In this document: positions 48,422 through 59,924 of the stretch, piece by piece
Position numbering within the stretch: the stretch's first letter is position 1
Layout: every line of letters begins with the position of its first letter
NCBI GenBank assembly: GCA_001683735.1
Contig: LUGG01000004.1
Location: forward strand, 1,302,001 to 1,366,000
Direction of reading: 5' to 3'
Length of the DNA stretch: 64,000 nt
Source of the DNA: Grifola frondosa
Taxonomy: Eukaryota; Basidiomycota; Agaricomycetes; Polyporales; Grifolaceae
Program-made: the position numbers and the translations under genes
Notes under the pieces: model-generated
Databases searched by the model: none
What the model saw: only the letters and a program-made list of their open reading frames with translations
Told to the model about the DNA's origin: nothing

Positions 48422-49435
48422 CCTATTGCATTGTTGTGTATGAAATTAAGAAATAAAAATTTTAATGGTAACAATATATGCTATTGCTATTTCTAAGTGT
48501 ACCAAACATTATACTTTGAAAATATGTATCTGTAAAAAGTAGAAAATGTTTTCAAAATTGAGTTCCACCTTTCTGACCAGATTACGTGAGGGAACGAATT
48601 AATCGTTCTTATAGGTGAGGTCCCCAGCCAAATCTTGAAACGCACTTTTCATCCCATTAGTTGTGGGAAAGTTTTTTCAATACAAAATTTTGTATCCATG
48701 GGAATGAAATTTCTAGGTTAGGGTTATGATCCAATACAACCAGGTAACAACTCTGTTCTTACTCAGTTAGAAAAGTTTGTATGTGAGGTTCTTACTTTTC
48801 TTATCGGGTGGCTGAGAAAAACATACGGAGATAAAACATATGTCAGATGCACGTGATCTTTGTCATGTCTCTAATCGCAAAACAAATGTTCCAGATGATA
48901 AAACATGACATAAAACATATCATCAATGTCTTTAAAAGTCAGTGTAATGCTATGACATATGTTGTGAAAGAAAAAAAAAAACATATGTGATTATAAATCT
49001 GACATATTCCAAGCAAGGCAGGAGATTGAGCGTCTATTTATGTGAAGCACTAAACTTGTCATCTAAACTATTAATTATCAATCCATTTATTATACATTAT
49101 AAATAAGTAATTGTAGTGTTACAGTATAGATTGTTGACATTTATAAATGTGAATGCACAGGTTGAATTGATATGTTATGATGTTTTTATAAGCTTAATAA
49201 TATGTACAAAGATCAAGTAATTGATATTGAGTTCCTTGCTTCCACAAGCAAGTGACTGTACACCAGTCAAACTTCATGCTACTGATATAGTATACACTGC
49301 TCTCAAGAATTATCATACCATGCTCGCTGAACTCCAGAGGTAGTTCCTGTGGGCTAGGTATTCCAGAAGTGCATGGCATGCTGCAGCTGGACACGATTAT
49401 ATCGCTGGAACGAGCTCAGCGGGGTAGGTGTGTCG
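48422..49435. other. AT-rich gene-free DNA
   Basis: No gene seen. Several ACATATG-type short motifs recur between 48,830 and 49,010 without clear repeat units. Confidence 0.45.
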
Positions 49436-50549
49436 TTATAAGGGCACCATCGTCGCCAGCTCATCTACCTGCTCCTCCGCCTTGCTGCCACTCATCTCTG
49501 CCAGCGTGCTCTGGGTGAGTTTCTCAAGCCGCCTCAGTGCCTGCGCAATGTGCTGTCGGTGCACAGGGTGCTTGGGGAACGGTGTCTGCAAGGGAAGCAT
49601 ATATGCGTCCGGCTGTAGACTCACATTTGACAAGGCTACCAGACTAGAATCAGGCGAGAAAAGCAACGGGAAGGGCGATCCAGGGTGCGGGCATGTTGGG
49701 GAAGAGGACAGTGTGGCAGGGGAAGACTTGCGTGAGATCAGTGGACGGCGCAGTGCCCTTTCCCGCTCGGCCTCGCGCTCGAGGAATTCTGTGAATGCAT
49801 TGTACGCGTTCCACAGCATTAGATGTTTCGCGTCGTACTCCCCGTCCTGATCCTCTGGCCCTGCTCACATGTCTGGCATATGCTTACATGTATACTCACA
49901 AGATTAAATGCACGTACCGCGCCGTGCGCATGATTGTGTGCGTGGAACACGAATGACTTTTTCCCGATGCCCTCATACGGCGGCAGCCGCGTCTGGTTTA
50001 TTGTGATGTGAATCTCGGTAGTAGGAGTGTGGTGCTGCAGGAGGTCAGACGGCTGGAGCGGGTGAGCCTGGAAAGAAGACATACGTAGATGATGCCCTTC
50101 TTCAAGTCTGGGCCATCCACCCAAACATGACTGAGCGTAAAGTCATCTTCTGCTTCCCAGGTCCACCCATTGTCCTTGTCCTCTTCTGTCTCTTCATCCC
50201 CTCCACTGCCATCATTGCTCTGCTCATAAATATCGGGGAACAGACGACGCTTGCGCACACTTGAGAGTGGAGCATACAATGCACTCTTACTCACCTTCGT
50301 TTTGATCACTCCGGGTTTGTAGGAGTTGCTATACAGTTCGACCTTCCTATAAATGTCGAAGACATGCCCAGCATTATTTTTCTGGGATGCGGAATTGCCG
50401 GAAGGTGCTGAAGAGCCACGAATGCCTGAAGATCGTGTTGCTTTATCGTTTCCCTTTGTGTCGACTTTTCTCGTGTGGGTTTCGACGGGCCGCCCACCAC
50501 GCGCAATGGACCAAGTCTGCCAGAAGCCGTCTTCGACCTGATTGTCCAA
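49436..50549 (-). CDS. Hypothetical protein, three exons seen, 5' end uncertain
   Basis: Unrecognised protein. Exon candidates: ~50,549-50,085 (EDGFWQTWSIARGGRP, FDIYRKVELYSNSYKPG, RRLFPDIYEQSN, an acidic DEETEEDKD, LSHVWVDGPDLKKGIIY), 50,034-49,900 (TTEIHITINQTRLPPYEG, KKSFVFHAHNHAHGAVRAF) and 49,860-49,436 (EYDAKHLMLWNAYNAFTEFL, ending in VDELATMVPL). The first junction is canonical and in frame; the second is one base off. No ATG fits the start: the frame is closed by a TGA about 40 bases further upstream. Codon use is GC rich, unlike the flanking AT-rich DNA. It may be a gene fragment carried with the duplicated block to its right. Confidence 0.5.
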
Positions 50550-50569
50550 CGTCTTCCATGCAGCCGCGC

Positions 50570-51000
50570 ATCAGCCGCGCATATCGAGCTCGAGCAGGTC
50601 TGGGTGAGGCCTTGGGCGCCCGCTAGGCTGGACTTATGCCCTTGGTCGAGCTCGTGGGGCCACAGGGGGAACACGCAATTGAGCTCGTGGATAGGGCATG
50701 CCCACGTGGTGCGCTGGGCCCTGGGTGCGGGAATGCGCACGCAGTGAAATGCGCGCTCGGCGAGGGCTAGTCGGGGGGGCAGGGCAGGGATGAATGAGGG
50801 GGGGGGGCACGAAGGGTGCGAGTGCGGGCAGGTGTGGGAGGGGCAGAGCGGACAGAAAAGAGATGAATTTGCACCTGGTGCCCCCCGCCTCCTCCTGTGA
50901 TCCTCTCGCACCCGCATGCACGCACTGATACGCTCACGCTGTAGACAAAGTCTTCAGTCTTCTAGTCACTCCTGATTCCAGAGTTGCAGGAGTGAATGAG
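50570..51000. other. GC-rich stretch without a convincing gene
   Basis: Contains G-runs of 7-10 bases (about 50,775-50,810) and Pro/His/Ala-rich frames on the minus strand that look like composition effects. May hold introns or 5' exons of the hypothetical gene. Confidence 0.3.
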
Positions 51001-51281
51001 TTGCGTGGGCGCGGGTGCAGGCGTGTGTGGGTGGTGCAGACGTGAGCATGAGTGAGAGTGGGGGGGGGGCTGAACATGATATTGGGGTCAGGCATTCAGT
51101 GTCCCGAATGACCACGAGCGTGAGCATGTGGGTGCGGCGGCATGAGCATCTAGGGCAAGCGTGTAGGTGGGGGCATATGGGCGCGAGAGGTGGCCATGGG
51201 CGTGGGTCGCGAGGGGTGCAGGCATGAAAGAGGGCAGTCATGGGCGTGGGTGCAGAATACTGAAGAAAGTGTTGTACTTAC

Positions 51282-51421
51282 CTCGTGCCAAGCCTCTTAA
51301 CCTGCCGCGTGTACTCCCCCTCATGTCGTCGCACACTAGGTGTGGCATCTGGTGATGCCACACTTCGTTGGGGTCGTCCATCGGCGCGTCCGCGTGGGTG
51401 TCTGTCGGCGAGTTGTGCGGG
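51282..51421 (-). CDS. Putative exon, tandem copy 1
   Basis: Reads PHNSPTDTHADAPMDDPNE then VWHHQMPHLVCDDMRG, bounded by an acceptor (cgtgcgcag) and a gtaagtac donor. A C5 run at 51,316-51,320 (+ strand) is one base short of continuing into EYTRQVKRLG. Gene identity unknown. Confidence 0.35.
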
Positions 51422-52012
51422 CTGCGCACGGGGTACACGGGTGTGGATGCAGGGGTGAACGCTAGTACGTAGGCACAGCGAGGGAGCGTGCAGGTGCGGC
51501 CGTGAGCACGAGCGAGAGCGTCATAGAAGGGAAGCGCAGGGGATGAATCGATGACGGCGTGGGTGCAGTTGCAGAGCTACAATGTTAGATAGGGGCATGC
51601 AGTAAACTGTCGTCGTGCAGGGCGAGGGAGGGCAGCGAGGGAAGAGAAACAGTCCCAACGTGGGCGCTGAACGTGATGTTTGGGTCAGGCATTCAGGAGG
51701 TGCATGGTAAGCATATGGGAAAGGGATGCTGGGATGGACAAGGGGGATATGGCAAGGGCGAGTGCATGAGTCACAAGCGGGGGCGAATGCACGGAGTTGG
51801 TGGTGCAGGCATGAGTGGGTGTGGGTGCAGCATGGATGAGTTGCGCGGGCGTGAGCGCAGATGCCGAGCAGGCAAGGGGGTGGGCATGAGGGTGTGGTCA
51901 AGCATAGGTGAGAGGCAGCTGCGGGCATAGAGCGCAAAGAATGCAGCGGTGGGTGCATGGCATGGGTGCAGAATGTTGGGCACGGCGTGAAGAAAATGTT
52001 GTAAGTACTTAC

Positions 52013-52160
52013 CTGTGCACCGCCAAGCCTCTTAACTCGCCGCCTGTACTCCCCTCACGTTGTCGCGCACTAGGTGTGGTGTCGGGTGATGCCATGCTTC
52101 GTTGGGGTCGTCCATCAGCGCGTCCGCGTGGGTGTCTGTCAGCGAGTTGTGCAGGCCGCG
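52013..52160 (-). CDS. Putative exon, tandem copy 2
   Basis: Reads LHNSLTDTHADALMDDPNE then AWHHPTPHLVRDNVRG, with the same donor gtaagtac. At the homologous C-run (52,051-52,054) it is two bases short of EYRRRVKRLGG. Copies 1 and 2 differ by several amino acid changes, so the duplication is not recent. Confidence 0.35.
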
Positions 52161-52498
52161 CACGGGGTACGCGAGTGTAGATGCGGCGGCGAGTGCGAGT
52201 ATGTAGGCATGGCGAGGGAGTGTGTGGATGTGGCAGCGAGTGCAGGCGAGAGCGTCATGTGAGGGAGGCATGGGGGATTACACGTGACGGTGTGGGTGCA
52301 GTTGCAGGGCTACAACGTCAGGTGGGCGCATACAGTGAACGTCGTCGTGCGCACTACTCCGGCCCTGCTGTATTTTTAATTTTATTTTTAATTTCAATTT
52401 ATTCTAAAAATGGACTTACCGGCGACCGATGACGACAAGCATCATTTTCGCGGTGAGCGCGGGGCAAAAACGCGATGAGCTTGTGCACCAATATGACA

Positions 52499-52742
52499 TA
52501 GCTCTGGTCGTCGACACATCCAAATGGACATGTCAATGACCAGAGCTGCGTCATTGGTCTGGGTGGACCGATGTGTTCCCTGTGGCGGTCGGGGGCCTAA
52601 TACGCCGAGTCGCCCGGTGGCTGCAGCGGACGGCGAGCACTTGTTACATGACGATGACGAATAGGCCGGTCCAGGACCTATGATGCACTAGCGGTCGTCG
52701 AGGGGCCAAAGTTGGCTCGTCGATGACTGCTAGTGCGTCATC
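52499..52742. repeat. Two hairpin-forming inverted repeats
   Basis: AGCTCTGGTC (52,500-52,509) pairs with GACCAGAGCT (52,538-52,547). GATGCACTAGC (52,682-52,692) pairs with GCTAGTGCGTCATC (52,729-52,742) with a 3-base bulge, and the inner arms GTCGTCGAG/CTCGTCGAT extend it partly. The region 52,400-52,760 is GC richer than its right flank. Role unknown; could be ends of a small element. Confidence 0.5.
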
Positions 52743-52948
52743 CGTCTAGATCCTGCGAATCCGGGCAGATACTAGATTTGTGATATGTTTTGGAAAACAT
52801 ACCGCTTTTGGTATGTTTTGACTTTAGCCACCATATGTTTTATCCTTCATTCCTCCCTCAATTCTTCATGGATTCTCTTCATATTAGGTTCGTCTGAAAG
52901 CGCTCGTTTATGCGAGTTATATTATGTACACCATTTGTTATGTTATTT

Positions 52949-53152
52949 GAATAAAAACATACCATTCTGGGCAGTCACCCCGGAATCTTATGCTGAATTC
53001 CTCCCCCAATTATTGATCAAATCTCTTGATTTCTTTGTTCCTTTGGTCGCATATATTACCTATTTAATGTTCTGAAATTCATTTGTCAGAATATAACACA
53101 GAAAACATACCGTTTCTGGTGGATGCAGGCTCAGCCACATCAGAATTCTTCT
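52949..53152. repeat. Dispersed repeat, copy A
   Basis: About 200 bp, direct copy of 55,724-55,931. Shared landmarks include CATTCTGGGCAG, CTATTTAATGTTCTGA and CAGAATTCTTC. Confidence 0.75.
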
Positions 53153-55723
53153 CTTGCCCCTCCACTTGGAAGTGCCGACTGCCATCAGCTATTGCTTGAG
53201 ATATTGGTAGTTTTGTGAAAGAAATTTATTTAAAATAGAAAACACATTAAACACAGATTGCAAAAACAAGGGATAGCATGATTATTGTACATAGCAGTAT
53301 GTATGATAGATGGTTGTTGCAGAATTCATATATCATTTAATACCAACAGTTTTCCATCTTTATATTCAATTGATAGTACCATCTGTCATATGTAAAGTGA
53401 TGTGCTTATTGAAGTGCTGAAACTACACAACCTATGTTAGCACACTGTGTCCATGTCATCACTGACATTGCATCTCCACTGATGGGAAAGTTGAGCTTAT
53501 TCAACTTGTACATTGCACTCTTTTGAAGCTCTGACAGTTCAGGATCAATCCATCTGCTATGAGACTTTGGACAGAAACTTCTTTCAAGATGAGACAGGAT
53601 CCAAATTTGTTGCAAGCCTAGGATAATAGATTAAATATACTTGATCAGAAGACAAGAAAATGATATGCACCTGTGTTTAGATAGACTTTACTAGAAAAAA
53701 TACACACTTGACATGCATGGAAACATTAACAGTACTTATACACATAGGAGCTATTGTAAATGAAAGGCAATGTCCTTAAATGATAAGAGTTTCCTAATGA
53801 AGCTTGCTCATTTTAACCCATTCTCATGAATTATGGCCTGGGCAAGAACTCTTGTCAAGCAAGGGCACCACTGGAGTATTACCTTAGTGAATAAATAAAG
53901 CAAAATATGACATTTCATTAGACTTTGATATGGTAATAGATTCTGACCAATCAAATGCAGAATGGTCAATTGGTTTTCATAAATATACTCCTTGACAAGT
54001 AAGGACATTAATTTTTCATGAAATTTCTTTATTTAATATTTTTAATAGTTCTAAATATATACAATTTAATATTCTGTATAGCACAGAGTACAATAGACAT
54101 TAATATTTTGTTTTTCCCTACTTTGCTAACAAATATCTATCCCAAATTAGAATATTAATACTCAATGAATCCATGTGTATGAGGCATTATCTAAAAGGTG
54201 TAATATGTTCAAATAATGTGATGTTTATGTGGAACAACCCTGTCCAGCATTCACTTCACAGTGTACATATCAGTCTTTAAGAATGATGAAAACAAGTCTT
54301 GCATTATTTTTAGATGGAACTTTACTCAAATCTTGGGTGTATTTTTGCCAGTATAGATTTGTGAGGTGAATAAAGACAAATGGAGGGATGAATGTTGGCC
54401 AAACTCCCCTCCAATAGTCTGTATTAAGAGAATTCTACTTTAAATGATCTCAGCTAATAAATATCAGCAATATACTTAAGGCTTTAGCTAGTTTGGATTA
54501 TTTATGAGACTCATCTTCTAAAGAGGAGAAAAAAATATAAAGCTGTAAGCAATAAAGATAGCCAGCATATGGGCTCAAAGAAAAAATGCTTTAGATTATA
54601 GATGAATAGAATTTTAAGTTAATAGATCAAAACATGACAGTCACTAAGTTTGTTTGATTATGATCAATTATTATTTTGATAATCTAAATTATGTTATAGA
54701 GCTATAAAAATAGTGAGCTATATATAGTAAGCTGTAAGGTTCAACATTAATTACTTGAAATTTATGCATATTATTAAGCTTATAAACAATGCCAATATAT
54801 TAGCTAAACCTGTGTGTTTTGCAAATACTGATAATTTATATTATAATTCTAGAATTAGCTATTTATTACATATAAGAGATGAATGAATAATCTATAGTTT
54901 AATGGTTTTAAATAATAAGTTTAGCACTTTGCAAAGACAGACACATTATCAGAAGAAGGTTATATATAATATTTTCACATAAACAATTTAATATTTAATC
55001 ATTTTCCTCATCAATCGTACCTGCCATGCAAAGCAATGGCCCTTTGAAACCAAGTATAAAGAGAGTAAATACCAACAAACAAATTCTGGCTTGCAGTGAT
55101 TGGCAGTTTCCAGTCATAGCATTGAAACTATCTGGGCATATATATGTTCATGTCATATAACTATACCCATTCTGGCAAATATTATATACAGTCTATTTTC
55201 AATACTCCCTCTGGGCTGCTACATCAAGAAGGGGGAGATGTTTATATAAGATTGGAAATATAAGAGCTTTTTAAAAATGTCTGCTAAACTGTCCTCACCT
55301 GAGATATGCACAATGTCTATTTTCTTCTCCCTTGCTGCAGTGGTATTGCATGTGCATTTACCATACATGTGTGATAGTGGAGGATCTCTTCACCAAGGAC
55401 TTGTTGCCACTACTATTCATGAAGAGTATGATTAGGTGCACAATGGACAGTAGGATATCCACTATAAATTTGTCATATCACAAGATAGTCTGGCCTGCAT
55501 GTATAGCAGCAATGTAACTGGCTTTAGTGATAGACAGTGCTATAACTTTCTGTCTGTAGAAACTTCAGAATATCAGTCTGCCACCAAGGATAATGACATG
55601 GCTGTGAGACAAGTGGCCAGTGTCAAGACAGTCACTGTGTGAGAAATTAGAGTATAGTATGAGCTGAAGAAAAGGTGCTCATTTGGTAGTGTTCAAATAC
55701 ATAAATTATTTCTTATTTTATGA

Positions 55724-55931
55724 CAATAAAAATATATCATTCTGGGCAGCCACCCCAGAATGTTCTGCTGAATTCCTTCCTCAAATATTCACCAAATCTC
55801 TTGATGTTTTCATCCTCTTGGTTGCATACATTACCTATTTAATGTTCTGAGTTTTATTTGTCAGAACATATTACAGAAAACATATTGTTTCTGGTGGGTT
55901 GCAGCCTCAGCCACACCAGAATTCTTCACTC
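55724..55931. repeat. Dispersed repeat, copy B
   Basis: Same orientation as copy A. Three CpG sites of copy A (CCGG, GTCGC, TACCG) read CCAG, GTTGC and TATTG here, the mark of cytosine deamination. Confidence 0.75.
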
Positions 55932-56774
55932 TGAAGCGCCTCACCTATCTTGTTGCCAGTAAACTCTGAGCAAGTTGCCAGTTCTTCTACAAAGTAGATT
56001 TGCCTGCTTGCATCCATCTGATTACATATTAAATTGAGCACAATTTTGCTTTATACTTCCATTGGAAGTGTATCGAAACTTGTGTGCATATTGAAATAGC
56101 ATCCTTGTTGTCCTTTAGAATATTGATGCAGACTTTAGTGCCAAAAGGCATGAGCATGCTATATGTGGCCAGGCGGAAAATATTGTGTGGTACTCCTCCA
56201 AAGACAAAGGCTCCTTAGCGACTCCCTTGGCCATTCTTGCAGGGTCTGATGAACTTTTCTTGCATACCTACAATTATGACTTGAGGCAGATCTGGATTTG
56301 GACCTTGAGTCTGGACTGGCTGCCTGTTGATGAAGGGTATCCTCATCCAACTCTTGAAGCACATGTGCCTTCAAATCTTGTTTACTGGGAATTCCTGATG
56401 GGTGACTAGGGTAGTGTTGCCACGGCTTAGTCACACCTGTTTCAGCTTTTTAGATATTCTGACATGAATTTTGCAGATAATGACATGATATTAATTGGAA
56501 TTAATAGCTAAGATGTATATGTATTTGAATGTAACACCACCATTTGCATAATTATCTTTAATATGTTTCAATTTCAGTTACATTGGTAAAAAAGCTAACT
56601 AAAAAGTCAGACTTTGCAATCAGCTTTTTGGCTATATCTCCATCAATATGAGGTATAACATTTTGATATGTGACAATAGTATGCGGCTATATATAGGCTA
56701 CAAAATGAATGTAAGGTGACTTGATATCGGAAAAACTGTCAAAGTTATGAGTCATATACTATTTAGGCCTGACT

Positions 56775-57890
56775 TAGCTGCAGCAACACTAGTCAGTCAG
56801 ATCCCATAGGCGATAACTTGCGTCCTCCGTGTAACTGACCATAATGCAGCTTGTGGATTTAGGGTCCAGCTTCTTATGGGTGGCATCCGGTATCTTCACA
56901 TATGCAGTGCTCCCGAAAGTGCCCAGATGCGAGATATTTGGTTTATGCCCATTTCATCGCTCGAATGGTGTGATGTTTTGGATGTACATCTAGCTCATCA
57001 ACACTTCTGCCCATAGAAAGTTTGAAACACCCGCGTCGAATAGCATAGCATGGACATGGTCCCCGATGGTGGTGGCTGCACTCAGTGACACCATTTTGTT
57101 CGAGGATGTACGGGGTGGTAGGTTTGGCAATGATGCCATGCTGTGCGAAGTATTTGTCCCACTTGGCATTGACGAATTCTTTGCCATTGTCATAGTGTAC
57201 ATGCTGGATGTGACATCTGGTCTGTGTCTTTAAAATTAACATGACTCTGTAATTGTGGAAGCAGGATAGCGTGATGTCAGCCACCTTTGAAGCAATGGGA
57301 TAAGCGACCACATATGATGTGCCACTGTCATTGCAGGTTAATGCATACTCTGCTCCGCCAAGACTGGGGACTTGAAACCGACCCATGAGATTGATGTAGA
57401 CATGCTCGCCTGGCTCTGTTTCGATTTCGGCTGGATAGAAGGGTTCCCATGTCTGTTTCCCTTTAATGTACTCTTCACATTTGCTAGGTGATGGGCCACC
57501 AGCTTTGATGTTAAGGCCATTTACAAGACCTTGTGCAGCCATGCATTGCACTGTCTGTTCGCTGATGTGGCCTAGGCATCAGTGCTATGTGGCAAGATTT
57601 GGCAGCAAAAGCATGTGGGTCTACGCCCACAAGAGCATGTGGGTCGTAGGTGATGTCAATGGCGGGGATGTCCTTCAAGGATACTGGCTTGAGAACCACC
57701 TCATAAAGGTCAGTAGTAAGATGCTTCCCTGTGAAGATGGGGTGCTTTGTGCTCTGATTGTAAATGGTGTCACGCATCAAATGTGGTTGGTACCTGGACA
57801 GGGCCAAAATAACCATCTTTGGCAACCAAGTCCACTGAGTGCCATAATATGCACAGCACACCAAGGTTGCCATCGGGATTGAGTTTAGAC
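56775..57890 (-). mobile_element. Copia integrase fragment
   Basis: Minus-strand Ty1/copia remnant. The GAG-pre-integrase part has LGHISEQTVQCMAAQGL. The integrase core has YINLMGRFQVPS, YALTCNDSGTSYVV, then HYDNGKEFVNAKW and LEQNGVTE (DDE region). The following linker shows LGTFGSTAYVKIPDATHKKL (56,790-56,930). Frame shifts and stops are present. No reverse transcriptase follows it in this orientation; it ends where AT-rich DNA starts. Confidence 0.8.
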
Positions 57891-57907
57891 ATCATCAATC
57901 ATGGCAA

Positions 57908-59901
57908 TGTTAGTTGTATGTTATTCAAAATGCGCCCACAGAAGCTCATGTCTTGCCACCTCCACCTGTCCCTCAAATCGAACCTGTTGTTGCTGATTTC
58001 CCTGTTCCGGGTCCACCTCCTGTTCCTCCACCTATGCCCGAGCCTGCACCTGTGCCTATGCCTCCTGATGCCGAAAATCTTGCTCCGGATGTTGTGCCTG
58101 TGCCGGATGTCCCTCTTGCCCAACGCCGTACATCTCGAAATAGAAAACCTCCTGACCAGTGGTGGAAGCTCCCTTCACCCGCTCCCGCACCAGTCCCTGA
58201 TCCTCTCCCTGATCCTCCACCTCAGCCTGCACCACATGCATCATACATCGAAGAGGTCGAGGATGAAGATGACATTGCAGAAGCAGCTAATGCAGCTCAC
58301 TTTGTCTGGATTCTGATCCTTTGAGTTATGCGGAAGCCATGCGATGTCTGGATGCGGACAAGTGGCGTGAAGCTATGGAGGAGGAGATTCGGGCACATCA
58401 CACTAATGGGACATGGAAAGTTGTTGATCTCCCTTCGGGCAAGCGAGCCATTGGCAGCAAGTGGGTTTTCACCTCAAGCACAAGGCTGATGGTTCTATCG
58501 AGCGTTACAAGGCCCGTCTCATTGCGAAGGGCTTTTTCCAGCATTCAGGCTTCGAATACACCGAGATCTTTGCCCCCACCATTCGCATGGCCAGTATCCG
58601 CCTCATTCTCGCTATGGCTGGCCTCGAGGATCTTCACATGCGCTCCATCGACATATCCCATGCTTTCATCAATGGCGACCTCGATGAGGAGATCTACATG
58701 AAGTTGCCCTTCATGCAGTTGCTCTACTGTTGAAGTCACTTTATGGTCTCAAGCAGGGTGCTCGGATGTGGAACAAGAAGCTGCATGCTGCGCTCGAGAA
58801 GATGGGTTTCAAACGCATCAGATCTGACCCGGGTGTCTATGTCTATGAGCGAGGTGAAGTGCGCATCATTATGCCTATCTATGTTGATGATATCACTGCT
58901 GTTTCGCGCTCCACCAAGGCCTTGGATGATGCAGTCGAGGAGCTGTCTCGTCTCTTCAAACTGCGCAATCTTGGCCCCACCTCATTCTTGCTCGGCATTG
59001 ACATCACCAGGGACCATCCGAAGCGCACCATCGGACTCTCACAGCGACTCTACATCCTCGACATTCTCGAGCGCTCCGGCATGGCTGATTGCAAACCTGT
59101 CTCCACCCCGATGGAACCTGGTTCATTCCTGTCCATTTCCCAAGCTCCACAGACTCCTGACGACATTGCCTTCATGCGCACTGTTCCATATGTCAATGTG
59201 GTTGGTGCTTTGATGTATCTGGCCACTTGCACTCGTCCGGACATTGCTTACACTGTCGGCATCCTTGCCCGCTTCAATTCCAATCCCGGTGTTGCTCACT
59301 GGCCAATCCCGGTGTTGCTCACTGGAAGGCTGTCAAGCATCTTCTGCGTTATCTCAAAGGCACTGTCGACTTGAAGCTCACTTATCGCCCTAATCCTTCG
59401 TCTCCTCATCCCTTTGTTGCTTACTGTGATGCGGACCACGGAGGCAACAAGGACAACGGACGCACAACTGGTGGCTATCTTGTCTGTGTCGGTACTGGTG
59501 CAATTAACTGGAGCAGCAAGCTGCAACCAATTGTCACTTTGTCGACTACGGAAGCTGAGTACATCGCTGCAGTTGAGGCAGGCAAAGACATAATCTGGAC
59601 GCGCAACATTCTCTCCGAATTCGGAGATCCTGTCAGCACTGCATCACCTCTCTGCATCGACAACCAGTCTGCCTTGACAGTGTCGAAGAATCCGGAGCAT
59701 CATGGATGCATGAAGCACCTGGATTTGCACTACTTTTGGTTGTGTGACGTTGTTGAGGCCGGGACCATTGCTCCGGAATTCCTGCCCACAGAGCAGATGC
59801 CTGCTGATCTCCTCACCAAAGCTCTTTCACGAGTTAAGGTCGAGTTATTCAGGCAGATGATGGGGTTAGAGTATTGGGATGAGGGGGGAGCTTCGACATA
59901 G
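57908..59901 (+). pseudogene. Copia reverse transcriptase-RNase H, broken
   Basis: Plus-strand copia polymerase. A Pro-rich linker is followed by RRTSRNRKPPDQWW, the RT start YAEAMRCLDADKWREAMEEE, KARLIAKGFFQHSGFEY, IDISHAFINGDLDEEIYM, SLYGLKQGARMWNKKL, IYVDDITAVS (active site) and FLLGIDITRD; then RNase H with AYCDADHGGNKDNGRTTGGY, LSTTEAEYIA and LTKALSRVK. Frame breaks lie near 58,315, 58,470 and 58,700-58,735. A 23-base tandem duplication at 59,283-59,328 breaks the link to RNase H. It ends just before an LTR preceded by a purine tract. Confidence 0.88.
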
Positions 59902-59924
59902 AGAGTTGTCTCATCAGGGGGGAG

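Larger units (their letters stand above)
51000..52350. repeat. Two-unit tandem duplication with a conserved putative exon
   Basis: Two diverged units repeat in the same order. CTGAACATGATATTGGGGTC at 51,070 corresponds to CTGAACGTGATGTTTGGGTC near 51,667; the block 51,282-51,610 corresponds to 52,013-52,345, including GTCCGCGTGGGTGTCTGTC. On the minus strand each unit holds a candidate exon (51,421-51,282; about 52,160-52,013) sharing TDTHAD(A)xMDDPNE and followed by a gtaagtac donor. The repeat distance varies (about 595-730) because of indels. Confidence 0.7.
52790..56770. other. AT-rich, gene-free region with old repeats
   Basis: About 4 kb with no supported gene. It contains the diverged repeat pair listed separately. 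Open frames are short and without family signatures. Confidence 0.5.

Noticed and set aside
51521..51958. His/Pro/Cys-rich minus-strand frame of 145 codons
   Set aside because: Low-complexity reading of the duplicated block; not conserved between the two units, whereas the short exon is.
56159..56434. Possible further copia coding segment (both strands open)
   Set aside because: No motif on either strand that I can tie to a copia domain; left as part of the AT-rich region.
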